Source: Actinacidiphila cocklensis (GTDB lineage Bacteria; Actinomycetota; Actinomycetes; Streptomycetales; Streptomycetaceae). Taken from it: a stretch of DNA of 36,427 nt. The notes beneath the pieces were generated by a model. The model ran no database searches, was not told where the DNA came from, and saw nothing but the letters and a program-made list of their open reading frames with translations. Where the stretch lies: NCBI RefSeq assembly GCF_907177275.1, contig NZ_CAJSLV010000100.1, forward strand, positions 1 to 36,427, written 5' to 3'. Made by a program: the position numbers and the translations under genes. This document shows positions 15,154 through 22,810 of the stretch, piece after piece (the stretch's first letter is position 1; each line of letters starts with the position of its first letter).

Positions 15154-16844
15154 ACCCCGCCGCCGTCGCTGCTGCGACGAACACCGCCGCCGGTACCGCC
15201 CTTTCGGCCGGCACCACCGCAAGTCCCGGCTCCGCCGGGCGGTCCGCCACCGGTCACGTCACCTTCCTGGGTGCCGGGCCCGGTGACCCCGGGCTGCTGA
15301 CCCTGCGTGCCGTCGAGGCGCTCGCCCTGGCCGACCTGCTGGTCGGCGACAGGCCCGTGCTCGACGTCGTCCGCACCCACGCCCGCGCGGACGTGAACAC
15401 GGCGGAACCGGCCGTGGACGGCGAGGTGTTGGACACCACCGCCATTGCCGACGCCGCTTCACAGCTTGTCATGGCGTCCGCGCGCACCGGCAAGCGGGTG
15501 GTACGTGCGGTGGTCGGCGACCCCGGACTCGACTCCTGTGCCGCCGCCGAGATGCTGGCCTGCGCCCGTGCGGGCATCCCCTTCGAGGTCGTGCCCGGCA
15601 TCGCCAGCGCGGTGGGCGTGCCTGCCTACGCCGGTGTGCCGCTCAGCGGCGACGTGCGCTTCGTGGACGCGGCCACCGCGTCCGACCGGTGCTGGAGCGA
15701 GGTCGGCGCCAGCGACGCCACCCTGGTGGTCTCCACGACGCTGCAGACCGTCGCCGCGACCGCCGCCGAGCTGATCGGCTCGGGCCGCAAGCCCGACACC
15801 CTGCTGTCGGTGACCGTCGCCGGCACCACCACCCGGCAGCGCACCTGGACCGCGACGCTGGCCACCATCGCCGCCGAGCTGAAGGCGACCAAGGCGCTGC
15901 CCACGCCCGAGGGCCCGATCGCGGCCATAGCCGTGGTCGGTGAGCGGGCCGGCCAGCGCGAGCACCTGTCGTGGTTCGAGACCAAGCCGCTGTTCGGCTG
16001 GCGGGTGCTCGTGCCGCGGACCAAGGAGCAGGCCGCGTCGCTCTCCGACCAGCTGCGTTCTTACGGGGCGGTGCCGCACGAGGTGCCGACCATCGCGGTG
16101 GAGCCGCCGCGCACCCCGCAGCAGATGGAGCGCGCCGTCAAGGGCCTGGTCACCGGGCGCTACGAGTGGATCGCCTTCACCTCGGTCAACGCGGTCAAGG
16201 CCGTGCGGGAGAAGTTCGAGGAGTACGGCCTCGACGCCCGTGCCTTCGCCGGGATAAAGGTCGCCGCGGTCGGCGACCAGACCGCGCAGTCGCTGGTCGA
16301 GTTCGGCGTCAAGCCCGACCTCGTGCCCAGCGGCGAGCAGTCCGCAGCCGGTCTGCTGGAGGACTGGCCGCCGTACGACCCGGTCTTCGACCCGATCGAC
16401 CGGGTCTTCCTGCCGCGCGCCGACATCGCCACCGAGACGCTGGTGGCCGGCTTGGTCGAGCTGGGCTGGGAGGTCGACGACGTCACCGCCTACCGGACGG
16501 TGCGCGCCTCGCCGCCGCCGGCCGACACCCGCGAGGCCATCAAGGGCGGCGGGTTCGACGCGGTGCTCTTCACCTCGTCCTCCACCGTGCGCAACCTGGT
16601 CGGCATCGCGGGCAAGCCGCACAACGTCACCGTGATCGCCTGCATCGGCCCCGCGACGGCCAAGACGGCGGAGGAGCACGGGCTGCGGGTCGACGTCATG
16701 GCGCCCGAGCCGTCGGTGCACGCCCTCGCCCAGGCACTCGCCGACTTCGGCGTCGCCCGCCGCGAGGCCGCCACCGTCGCCGGCGACCCCGTCACCCGGC
16801 CCAGCGAGCGCCGCCCCGGCGCCCGCCGCCGCGCCCGCGTCTGA
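15150..16844 (+). CDS. hemD: Uroporphyrinogen-III synthase fused to a divergent SUMT-like methyltransferase domain
   Basis: This is a 564-aa two-domain protein. Residues about 35-280 resemble the SAM-dependent uroporphyrinogen methyltransferase CobA (VTFLGAGPGDPGLLTLRA; GIPFEVVPGIASAVGVPAYAGVPL). Residues about 290-540 are uroporphyrinogen-III synthase (FGWRVLVPRTKEQA; WIAFTSVNAVKAV; VLFTSSSTVRNL). The HemD half closes hydroxymethylbilane with D-ring inversion. The methyltransferase half lacks the usual KGGDPxxFGRGxEE signature, reading VRAVVGDPGLDSCAAAEML instead, so its activity is doubtful. The start is TTG at 15150, overlapping the hemC stop, with GGGGGAG eight bases upstream. The last residues are Arg/Pro-rich. 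Confidence 0.92.
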   Translation: MNPAAVAAATNTAAGTALSAGTTASPGSAGRSATGHVTFLGAGPGDPGLLTLRAVEALALADLLVGDRPVLDVVRTHARADVNTAEPAVDGEVLDTTAIADAASQLVMASARTGKRVVRAVVGDPGLDSCAAAEMLACARAGIPFEVVPGIASAVGVPAYAGVPLSGDVRFVDAATASDRCWSEVGASDATLVVSTTLQTVAATAAELIGSGRKPDTLLSVTVAGTTTRQRTWTATLATIAAELKATKALPTPEGPIAAIAVVGERAGQREHLSWFETKPLFGWRVLVPRTKEQAASLSDQLRSYGAVPHEVPTIAVEPPRTPQQMERAVKGLVTGRYEWIAFTSVNAVKAVREKFEEYGLDARAFAGIKVAAVGDQTAQSLVEFGVKPDLVPSGEQSAAGLLEDWPPYDPVFDPIDRVFLPRADIATETLVAGLVELGWEVDDVTAYRTVRASPPPADTREAIKGGGFDAVLFTSSSTVRNLVGIAGKPHNVTVIACIGPATAKTAEEHGLRVDVMAPEPSVHALAQALADFGVARREAATVAGDPVTRPSERRPGARRRARV

Positions 16845-16852
16845 CGCGGGCG
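16832..16852 (+). terminator. Hairpin at the hemD stop codon
   Basis: A 10-nt arm at 16832-16841 is exactly complementary to 16843-16852, spanning the hemD stop with almost no loop, so the effective stem is about eight pairs. A second small CGCCCC/GGGGCG hairpin follows at 16854-16869. It may attenuate readthrough from the rex-hem operon into hemB. Confidence 0.45.
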
Positions 16853-16928
16853 GCGCCCCTGCGGGGGCGGACTGGGCGCCGACTGGGCGTCGGGAAGAGC
16901 ATGCCCCGGGCGGGCGTACCGTGGAGGA

Positions 16929-17912
16929 ATGGTGAGCTACGGTGAGTTCCCCGGGGCGCGGCCGCGACGGCTGCGCAGCACCCCGGCGATGCGACGCCTG
17001 GTCGCAGAAACCCGACTGAACCCCGCGGAGCTGATCCTGCCGGCGTTCGTACGGGAGGGCATCAGCGAGCCGCGGGCGATCTCCTCGATGCCAGGCGTCT
17101 ACCAGCACACCCGCGACACCCTGCGCAAGGCCGCCGTCGAGGCGGCGACCGCCGGCGTCGGCGGGATCATGCTGTTCGGCGTGCCCGAGGTCAAGGACGC
17201 GGTCGGCAGCCAGGGCACGGAGCCGGACGGCATCCTGCAGCTCGCGATCAGGGACGTCGTCGAGGAGGTCGGCGACGCGCTCGTCGTCATGTCCGACCTG
17301 TGCCTGGACGAGTTCACCGACCACGGCCACTGCGGTGTCCTGGACGCCGAGGGCCGGGTCGACAACGACGCCACCCTGGAGCGCTACGCGGAGATGGCCC
17401 AGGTCCAGGCGGACGCGGGCGTCCACGTGGTCGGCCCGTCGGGGATGATGGACGGCCAGGTCGGCGTCGTGCGCGACGCCCTGGACGAGATCGGCCGGCA
17501 GGACGTGGCGATCCTGGCCTACACCGCGAAGTACGCCTCCGCCTTCTACGGCCCCTTCCGCGAGGCCGTGAACTCCTCGCTCAAGGGCGACCGCAAGACC
17601 TACCAGCAGGACCCGGCGAACTTCCGCGAGTCGATGCGCGAGCTGTCCCTCGACCTCGCCGAGGGCGCCGACATGGTGATGGTCAAGCCCGCTCTGCCGT
17701 ATCTGGACGTGCTGCGCAAGGTCGCAGACGCCGTGGACGTGCCGGTGGCGGCCTACCAGATCTCGGGTGAGTACGCGATGGTCGAGGCCGCGGCGGCGAA
17801 CGGCTGGATCGACCGCGACCGCGCCATCATGGAGGCGCTGACCTCGATCCGCCGCGCCGGCGCGAACATGATCCTCACGTACTGGGCGACGGAGGTCGCA
17901 CACCGCCTGTAA
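16929..17912 (+). CDS. hemB: Delta-aminolevulinic acid dehydratase (porphobilinogen synthase)
   Basis: This 327-aa enzyme condenses two 5-aminolevulinates to porphobilinogen, the step before HemC. Schiff-base lysines are Lys201 (AYTAKYASAFYGPFR) and Lys253 (MVMVKPALPYLD). The metal site reads DLCLDEFTDHGHCG: Cys125 and Cys135 are present, but the middle cysteine of the classical Zn triad is Asp127, a form between the Zn-type and Mg-type enzymes. The ATG at 16929 lies against the Shine-Dalgarno GGAGG; the next codon GTG (16932) has better spacing and could be used. It follows hemD by 84 nt, with an 11-bp direct repeat (GACTGGGCG core) in the gap. It ends before a perfect hairpin. Confidence 0.96.
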   Translation: MVSYGEFPGARPRRLRSTPAMRRLVAETRLNPAELILPAFVREGISEPRAISSMPGVYQHTRDTLRKAAVEAATAGVGGIMLFGVPEVKDAVGSQGTEPDGILQLAIRDVVEEVGDALVVMSDLCLDEFTDHGHCGVLDAEGRVDNDATLERYAEMAQVQADAGVHVVGPSGMMDGQVGVVRDALDEIGRQDVAILAYTAKYASAFYGPFREAVNSSLKGDRKTYQQDPANFRESMRELSLDLAEGADMVMVKPALPYLDVLRKVADAVDVPVAAYQISGEYAMVEAAAANGWIDRDRAIMEALTSIRRAGANMILTYWATEVAHRL

Positions 17913-17957
17913 GCCTCTGGAGCCCGTTCCAGGCCCCTGAAGCCCCTGAAAAACCCT

Positions 17958-17987
17958 GCGCCGCCCGGGCCGATGCCCGGGCGGCGC
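17958..17987. terminator. Bidirectional terminator between hemB and acyltransferase
   Basis: A perfect 13-bp inverted repeat (17958-17970 and 17975-17987) with a 4-nt CGAT loop lies between convergent genes. An A-run (17950-17953) lies upstream on the plus strand and would read as a U-run for the minus-strand transcript. Confidence 0.88.
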
Positions 17988-17995
17988 TGTGCGTC

Positions 17996-19186
17996 TCAGG
18001 CCGCGGGCGAGGAGGGCTTGGCCGGGGGCGCCGGGGTCAGCCAGTTCTTGAGCCAGCGGGAAGCGGGCTGCTCGATGAGCCGGTGGATGAGGTACGCGAG
18101 GACCAGCATCCCGGCGGTGAGGCTGCCCAGCAGCAGGTACGGCGAGACGTGCCCGCGGGCGTGCCGGATGATCTCCCAGCCGGTGGCCTCGTGGATCAGG
18201 TACAGCGGGTAGGTCATCGCACCCGCGACCGTGAGCCAGCGCCAGTTGAAGAAGTCCAGCTTGCCGAGGGCCGAGGCGATGACGACGAGGTAGAAGGACG
18301 TCACCAGGACCATCGACAGCGTCCAGGAGATGTGGTTCTTGGCGACGCTTGAGGCGTGCGAGACGAGGCCGTCCATCTGGAACTGCCCCAGGAGCCAGCT
18401 CGCGACGATCAGCAGCCACAACTCAGGACGCGACCCGAAGCGGTACATCAGGTAGATGGCGACGCCGCCGATGAAGAAGGCCGCGGAGTCGGGGTCGGCG
18501 ACCATCGTCACGAGGTCGTTGTGGGTCTGCTCGGCGAAGACGGCGGCGACCATCCATATGATGCAGAAGCTGATCACCCGGCGGTAGGTGAGGCCCATGA
18601 CGACGACGACCGCGAACAGCAGGTAGAAGCGCAGCTCAGCCCACAGCGACCAGTACACGCCGTCCACGTTGCCGACGCCCAGGCCCTCCTGGACCATGGT
18701 CGCGTTGGTCAGCACGTCCGTGAGCCGCAGCTTGGATCCGCCGGGGCGCAGCCACAGCACGGCCGACGTCAGGATCAGCGCCACCCAGTACGCCGGGTAG
18801 AGGCGGACGAAACGCGACACCATGAACTGCCGTGGCGTGCGCCCCCAGCAGGACATGCAGATCACGAACCCGCTGATCAGGAAGAAGAGGTAGACGCCGA
18901 GCCAGCCGTAAATGGCGAAGCGGTGCGCGGTGGGGAACACCACCGCGGTGTTCTTGCCCCAGTTGAACGTGCGGTTGTAGCCGACGTAGTGGTACATCAC
19001 CACCATCAGCGCCGCCACCAGCCGCAGCCCGTCGAGGACATAGAGCCGGCGCTTGCCGGGGCGACGTGACACCGGAGGCGCCGGACGTGCCGGACGCACG
19101 CTCGACTCGTCGAGCGGCTCGGGCTCGGGCATCGGCACCGCGGCCTGCCTGGGGAGGAGCCGGCCCTCGTCCACGGGTGAGGTCAT
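17996..19186 (-). CDS. Acyltransferase 3 family membrane protein (OafA/YrhL-like)
   Basis: This 396-aa protein has about ten transmembrane segments. After a cytosolic Pro-rich N-terminus (1-45) come RRLYVLDGLRLVAALMVVMYHYVG, with the catalytic-type His, then VSRFVRLYPAYWVALI, the family signature, and a C-terminal MTYPLYLIHEATGW. Such enzymes move acetyl or other acyl groups onto cell-surface polysaccharides, antibiotics or lipids. The target is unknown. The ATG at 19186 has AGGA upstream; the open frame reaches 19276 without homology. It is separated from the phosphatase gene by 245 nt that hold no visible gene and include a run of low-GC sequence. Confidence 0.88.
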   Translation of the reverse strand: MTSPVDEGRLLPRQAAVPMPEPEPLDESSVRPARPAPPVSRRPGKRRLYVLDGLRLVAALMVVMYHYVGYNRTFNWGKNTAVVFPTAHRFAIYGWLGVYLFFLISGFVICMSCWGRTPRQFMVSRFVRLYPAYWVALILTSAVLWLRPGGSKLRLTDVLTNATMVQEGLGVGNVDGVYWSLWAELRFYLLFAVVVVMGLTYRRVISFCIIWMVAAVFAEQTHNDLVTMVADPDSAAFFIGGVAIYLMYRFGSRPELWLLIVASWLLGQFQMDGLVSHASSVAKNHISWTLSMVLVTSFYLVVIASALGKLDFFNWRWLTVAGAMTYPLYLIHEATGWEIIRHARGHVSPYLLLGSLTAGMLVLAYLIHRLIEQPASRWLKNWLTPAPPAKPSSPAA

Positions 19187-19431
19187 TCGCTGGGTCCTGC
19201 CTTCTACTCGACCGCTTCGACGGCCGCTCGGGCGGCTTCGACGGGAAGCACGGGATATGGCGACAGCAGCCCGCATCCTGCTGGCTTCGCCCGTCCGCGT
19301 CCATGTCCTGCGTCACGTCACACGTGAAATGGACACGTGCGGGAACAAACTATCGTGCCTGGACGGGGTGCGGACATCCTTCCGGGCGTCTGCTGCCCGG
19401 CGGGCGGCGCGGCATGCCGGGTTTGCGGTAA

Positions 19432-20652
19432 TCAGAGCCGCAGGACGACCAGGGCGGTGTCGTCGGTGGCACCGGTCGGCGGGATCAGCTCGGCGAGCAG
19501 GGTGTCCGCCAGGGTGTCCGGGTCCGACCGCGGGTTCCGGCTCAGCGTCGACGCCAGCCGGGCCAGGCCCACGTCGATGTCCTCGCGGCGGCGCTCGATC
19601 AGGCCGTCGGTGTAGAGCACCAGCGTGGAGCCGGCGGTGAAGCCGACGGACGCCTGCGGGCGGGACTGGTGGTGCGGGCGGGCGCCGAGCGGCGGATCGG
19701 TGGCCTGGTCGAGGAACTCCACCGTGCCGTCGGGGTGCAGCAGCGCGGCCGGCGGGTGCCCCGCGTTGCTGTACGTGATGGTGCGGCCGGACCAGTCGAT
19801 GAAGGCCTTGACCACCGTGGTGGACTCGGCGCCCTCGACGGACCTGGCGTAGAGCCCGAGGACGTTGAGCGCGTCCGCGGGTCCGTCGGTGACCCGGGAG
19901 GCGGCGCTCAGCGCGCTCCTGAGCTGGCCCATCACGCAGGCGGCGGTCAGCCCGTGGCCGACGACGTCACCGACGGCGACCGCGGTGCGGTCGTCCGGCA
20001 GGTCCACCAGGTCGTACCAGTCGCCGCACACGTTGAGCGCGCTGACCGCGGGCTGGTAGCGCACCGCGGCCCGGTGGCCGACCGGGCGGGGCGCCGGCAG
20101 CAGTGCCGACTGCAGGGTGAGGGCGACCTCGCGCTCGCGGGCGTGCGCCGCGCGCATCCGCTCGTTGATCTCCTGCAGCTCGCGGGCCCGCATGTACACC
20201 TCGGCCTGCAGCCTGTTGTTGGGGGCGCCCTCGCCCTTGGTCTGCATGAAGGCGGTGACCTCCTCCACCCGGTGCGCGATCAGTACGACCTCGCCTGCGC
20301 TGTCGAGGATCGGGGTGTTGATCGTGCTCCAGTAGCGCTCCTCGTACGTGCCGGGGCGGTCGGGCCGCTCGACGTCGTAGCGCTGGAGGGCGAGGCTGTC
20401 GCGCTCGCGAGTGTCGAGCACATGCCGCAGGGAGGCGCCGAGGGTGGTCGGGCCGTTCACCGTGTGCGCCCTTTGCGGGCTGTCGGGGAAGGCGTCGAAG
20501 ATGTACTTCCCGACGAGGTCACGCAGGGGGCGGCCGGCGAGCAGCAGATACGCCTCGTTGGCGTCGGCGTAGCACAGCTCGGGGGTCAGCAGCGCGATAC
20601 CGGCGGGCAGCCTGTTGTAGACCGCCCGGTAGTCGATCTCCGGATCCGTCAC
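19432..20652 (-). CDS. PAS domain-containing PP2C/SpoIIE serine phosphatase (RsbU-like)
   Basis: This 406-aa protein has an N-terminal PAS sensor (about 5-130; IDYRAVYNRLPAGIALLTPEL...), a short coiled-coil linker (RARELQEINERMRAAHAREREVA) and a SpoIIE-type PP2C phosphatase domain (about 195-406). Metal-binding motifs are VCGDWYDLVDL, AVGDVVGHGLTA and LVLYTDGLIERR, with SNAGHPP between. Such proteins dephosphorylate anti-anti-sigma factors in partner-switching cascades, which are abundant in Streptomyces. No anti-sigma partner is next to it. The GTG at 20652 (MTDPEIDYRAV) is chosen by family N-terminus; an in-frame GTG at 20718 gives a non-conserved extension. The ligand of the PAS domain is unknown. 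Confidence 0.87.
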   Translation of the reverse strand: MTDPEIDYRAVYNRLPAGIALLTPELCYADANEAYLLLAGRPLRDLVGKYIFDAFPDSPQRAHTVNGPTTLGASLRHVLDTRERDSLALQRYDVERPDRPGTYEERYWSTINTPILDSAGEVVLIAHRVEEVTAFMQTKGEGAPNNRLQAEVYMRARELQEINERMRAAHAREREVALTLQSALLPAPRPVGHRAAVRYQPAVSALNVCGDWYDLVDLPDDRTAVAVGDVVGHGLTAACVMGQLRSALSAASRVTDGPADALNVLGLYARSVEGAESTTVVKAFIDWSGRTITYSNAGHPPAALLHPDGTVEFLDQATDPPLGARPHHQSRPQASVGFTAGSTLVLYTDGLIERRREDIDVGLARLASTLSRNPRSDPDTLADTLLAELIPPTGATDDTALVVLRL

Positions 20653-20791
20653 GTGCCCGTCCGCCCGTCTCGGTGCCGCCCTTGCCGTACCCACTATCGG
20701 ACCACAGGTGGCGACCACCCGCCCGCCGGGCGTACGGCGGGCGGGCGGGACGGCCCGGTGCGGGCCGGTATGGACGTCGCGGGCGCCGGCC

Positions 20792-22579
20792 TCAGAGCCG
20801 CTCGGGGGTGCGGATGCCGAGCAGCCCGAGGCCCTGCCGCAGGGTGCGGGCGGTCAGGTCGCACAGGAACAGCCGGTTCTCCACCTGGGCCTGGCCGCCG
20901 TCGGCGGTGAGCACCGGGCACTGCTCGTAGAAGGTGGTGAACAGCGACGCGAGCTGGAAGAGGTACGACGCCAGCCGGTGCGGCTCGTACACCCCGGCGA
21001 CCTCGGCGAGGGTGTCGCCGAACGCGTCGAGGTGCAGGCCGAGCGCCCGCTCGGCCGGTTCGAGGGCCAGCTCGGGGTGCGCGGCGGCCTGCTGCCCCTC
21101 CGCGGCCTTGCGGAAGATCGACCGCGTCCGCGCGTAGGCGTACTGCACGTAGACGCTGGTGTCGCCGTTGAGCGAGACCATCCGGTCGAGGTCGAAGACG
21201 TAGTCCCGGCCCAGCGAGGTGGACAGGTCGGCGTACTTCACCGCGCCGATGCCGACCTGGACGCCGTTGGCGGTGATCTCCTCCTCGGTCAGGCCGATCT
21301 TCTCGCCCTTCTCCCTGACCACGGCGGTGGCCCGCTGCACCGCCTCGTCCAGCAGGTCCTCCAGCTTGACGCTCTCGCCGGCCCTGGTCTTGAACGGCTT
21401 GCCGTCCTTGCCCAGCAGGGTGCCGAACGGCAGGTGCCGCGCGGTGACCTCGTCGGTCAGCCAGCCGGCCCGCCTGGCGGTCTCGAAGACCATCCGGAAG
21501 TGCAGCGACTGCCGGACGTCGACCACGTAGAGCAGGGTGTCGGCGTGCAGGTCGCCGGTCCTGTTGCGGATCGCGGACAGGTCGGTGGCCGCGTAGCCGA
21601 AGCCGCCGTCGGTCTTGCGGACGATCAGCGGGACCGGCTCGCCGTCCTTGCCCTTGATGTCGTCGAAGAAGACGCACAGCGCGCCGTTCGACCACACCGC
21701 GACGCCGGACTTCTCCAGCAGGTCGCAGGTCTCCACCAGCATGTCGTTGTAACCGGACTCGCCGACGATGTCCTCGTCGCGGATCTCGATGTCCAGCTTC
21801 TGGTAGACCGAGTCGAAGTAGATCTTCGACTCGTCCACGAACCGCTGCCACAGGGCGACCGTCTCCGGGTCTCCTGCCTGCAGGTCCACCACCCGCCGCC
21901 TGGCCCGCTCCTTGAACGCCTCGTCGGACCTGAACAGCGCGCCCGACGCCTTGTAGGTCCGGTCGAGCCTGGACATCGACGCCTCGCCGGTGTCGCCCTC
22001 GCCTGCGCTGTGGTCCAGCTCGTGCGGGTGCTCGATCAGGTACTGCACGAGCATGCCGAACTGGGTGCCCCAGTCGCCGATGTGGTGCCTGCGGACGACC
22101 TGCTCGCCGCCGAACTCCAGGATCTTCACGATCGCGTCGCCGATCACCGAGGACCGCAGGTGGCCGACGTGCATCTCCTTGGCCACATTCGGCTGCGCGT
22201 AATCCACCACCGTGACGCCCGGGTGCTCCTTGACCGGCACCCCGAGCCGGTCGTCGGCGGCCCGCGCGGCCAGATTCCGGGTGATGGCGGCGTCGGCCAC
22301 GGTGATGTTGAGGAAGCCGGGACCCGACACCTCGACCGCGGCGATCGTGTCGTCCCCGCCGCCGCCTGACGCGGGCAGCGCCGCGACGACCTCGGCGGCG
22401 AGCGCCTGCGGGTTGGTCTTCTGCCGCTTGGCCAGGCCCAGCACCCCGTTGGCCTGGAAGTCCGCCCGGTCGCTTCGTCGCAGCAGCGGGTCGGCGCCGG
22501 TGGCCGACGGCACGGCCGCCGCGAGGGCGGCCGAGACACGCTGCTGGAGCGAGGCGGAAAGGGAAGCGACCGAGGCCAT
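20792..22579 (-). CDS. argS: Arginyl-tRNA synthetase
   Basis: This 595-aa class Ia synthetase charges tRNA-Arg. The N-terminal Add1 domain (residues 5-110) precedes the catalytic Rossmann fold with the HIGH-type motif MHVGHLRSSVIGD. The KMSKS loop is replaced by KPFKTRAGES, as in many ArgRS. The anticodon-binding domain ends in the family C-terminus LGLLGIRTPERL. Length is normal. The start is ATG 22579 (MASVASLSASLQQRV); the frame is open further upstream without homology and no clear Shine-Dalgarno is seen. It is divergent from lysS across 231 bp containing two DnaA-box-like sequences. Confidence 0.97.
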   Translation of the reverse strand: MASVASLSASLQQRVSAALAAAVPSATGADPLLRRSDRADFQANGVLGLAKRQKTNPQALAAEVVAALPASGGGGDDTIAAVEVSGPGFLNITVADAAITRNLAARAADDRLGVPVKEHPGVTVVDYAQPNVAKEMHVGHLRSSVIGDAIVKILEFGGEQVVRRHHIGDWGTQFGMLVQYLIEHPHELDHSAGEGDTGEASMSRLDRTYKASGALFRSDEAFKERARRRVVDLQAGDPETVALWQRFVDESKIYFDSVYQKLDIEIRDEDIVGESGYNDMLVETCDLLEKSGVAVWSNGALCVFFDDIKGKDGEPVPLIVRKTDGGFGYAATDLSAIRNRTGDLHADTLLYVVDVRQSLHFRMVFETARRAGWLTDEVTARHLPFGTLLGKDGKPFKTRAGESVKLEDLLDEAVQRATAVVREKGEKIGLTEEEITANGVQVGIGAVKYADLSTSLGRDYVFDLDRMVSLNGDTSVYVQYAYARTRSIFRKAAEGQQAAAHPELALEPAERALGLHLDAFGDTLAEVAGVYEPHRLASYLFQLASLFTTFYEQCPVLTADGGQAQVENRLFLCDLTARTLRQGLGLLGIRTPERL

Positions 22580-22683
22580 GGAGGTGCCGTTTCGTGTGTC
22601 GGGATCGTGGAGGTGCAGCACGTGGTCGCGCCACGTGGCTGCGAGCCTCCAGTCTCCCATGCGCGACGACATCGGCGAGCGGG

Positions 22684-22722
22684 TTATCCACAGGGGCGGG
22701 GCGCCTCGCGGAGTTGTCCACA
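22684..22722 (+). promoter_or_regulatory. Two DnaA-box-like 9-mers in direct repeat, argS-lysS intergenic
   Basis: TTATCCACA (22684-22692) and TTGTCCACA (22714-22722) are both good DnaA boxes; the second is the Streptomyces-preferred form. They lie in the same orientation exactly 30 bp apart, within a longer near-identical 13-mer (GTT-R-TCCACAGGG). Between them is GC-rich sequence. They lie about 105-143 bp upstream of argS and 90-127 bp upstream of lysS. Binding by DnaA is inferred from sequence only. Confidence 0.6.
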
Positions 22723-22810
22723 GGGTGGCCGGGCGGAGGGTGCGCGTCTGGGAGACTGGAGCCGTCGGGGAGCCTCAGGAGCCGCCCCCGCAGACCAGGA
22801 AGGAAGAGCC

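Noticed and set aside
15459..18419. A 986-codon open frame on the minus strand opposite hemD and hemB
   Set aside because: It lies antisense to two clearly conserved genes. Its translation is rich in Arg, Gly, His and Asp with no domain. Long antisense frames are expected in high-GC Streptomyces DNA.
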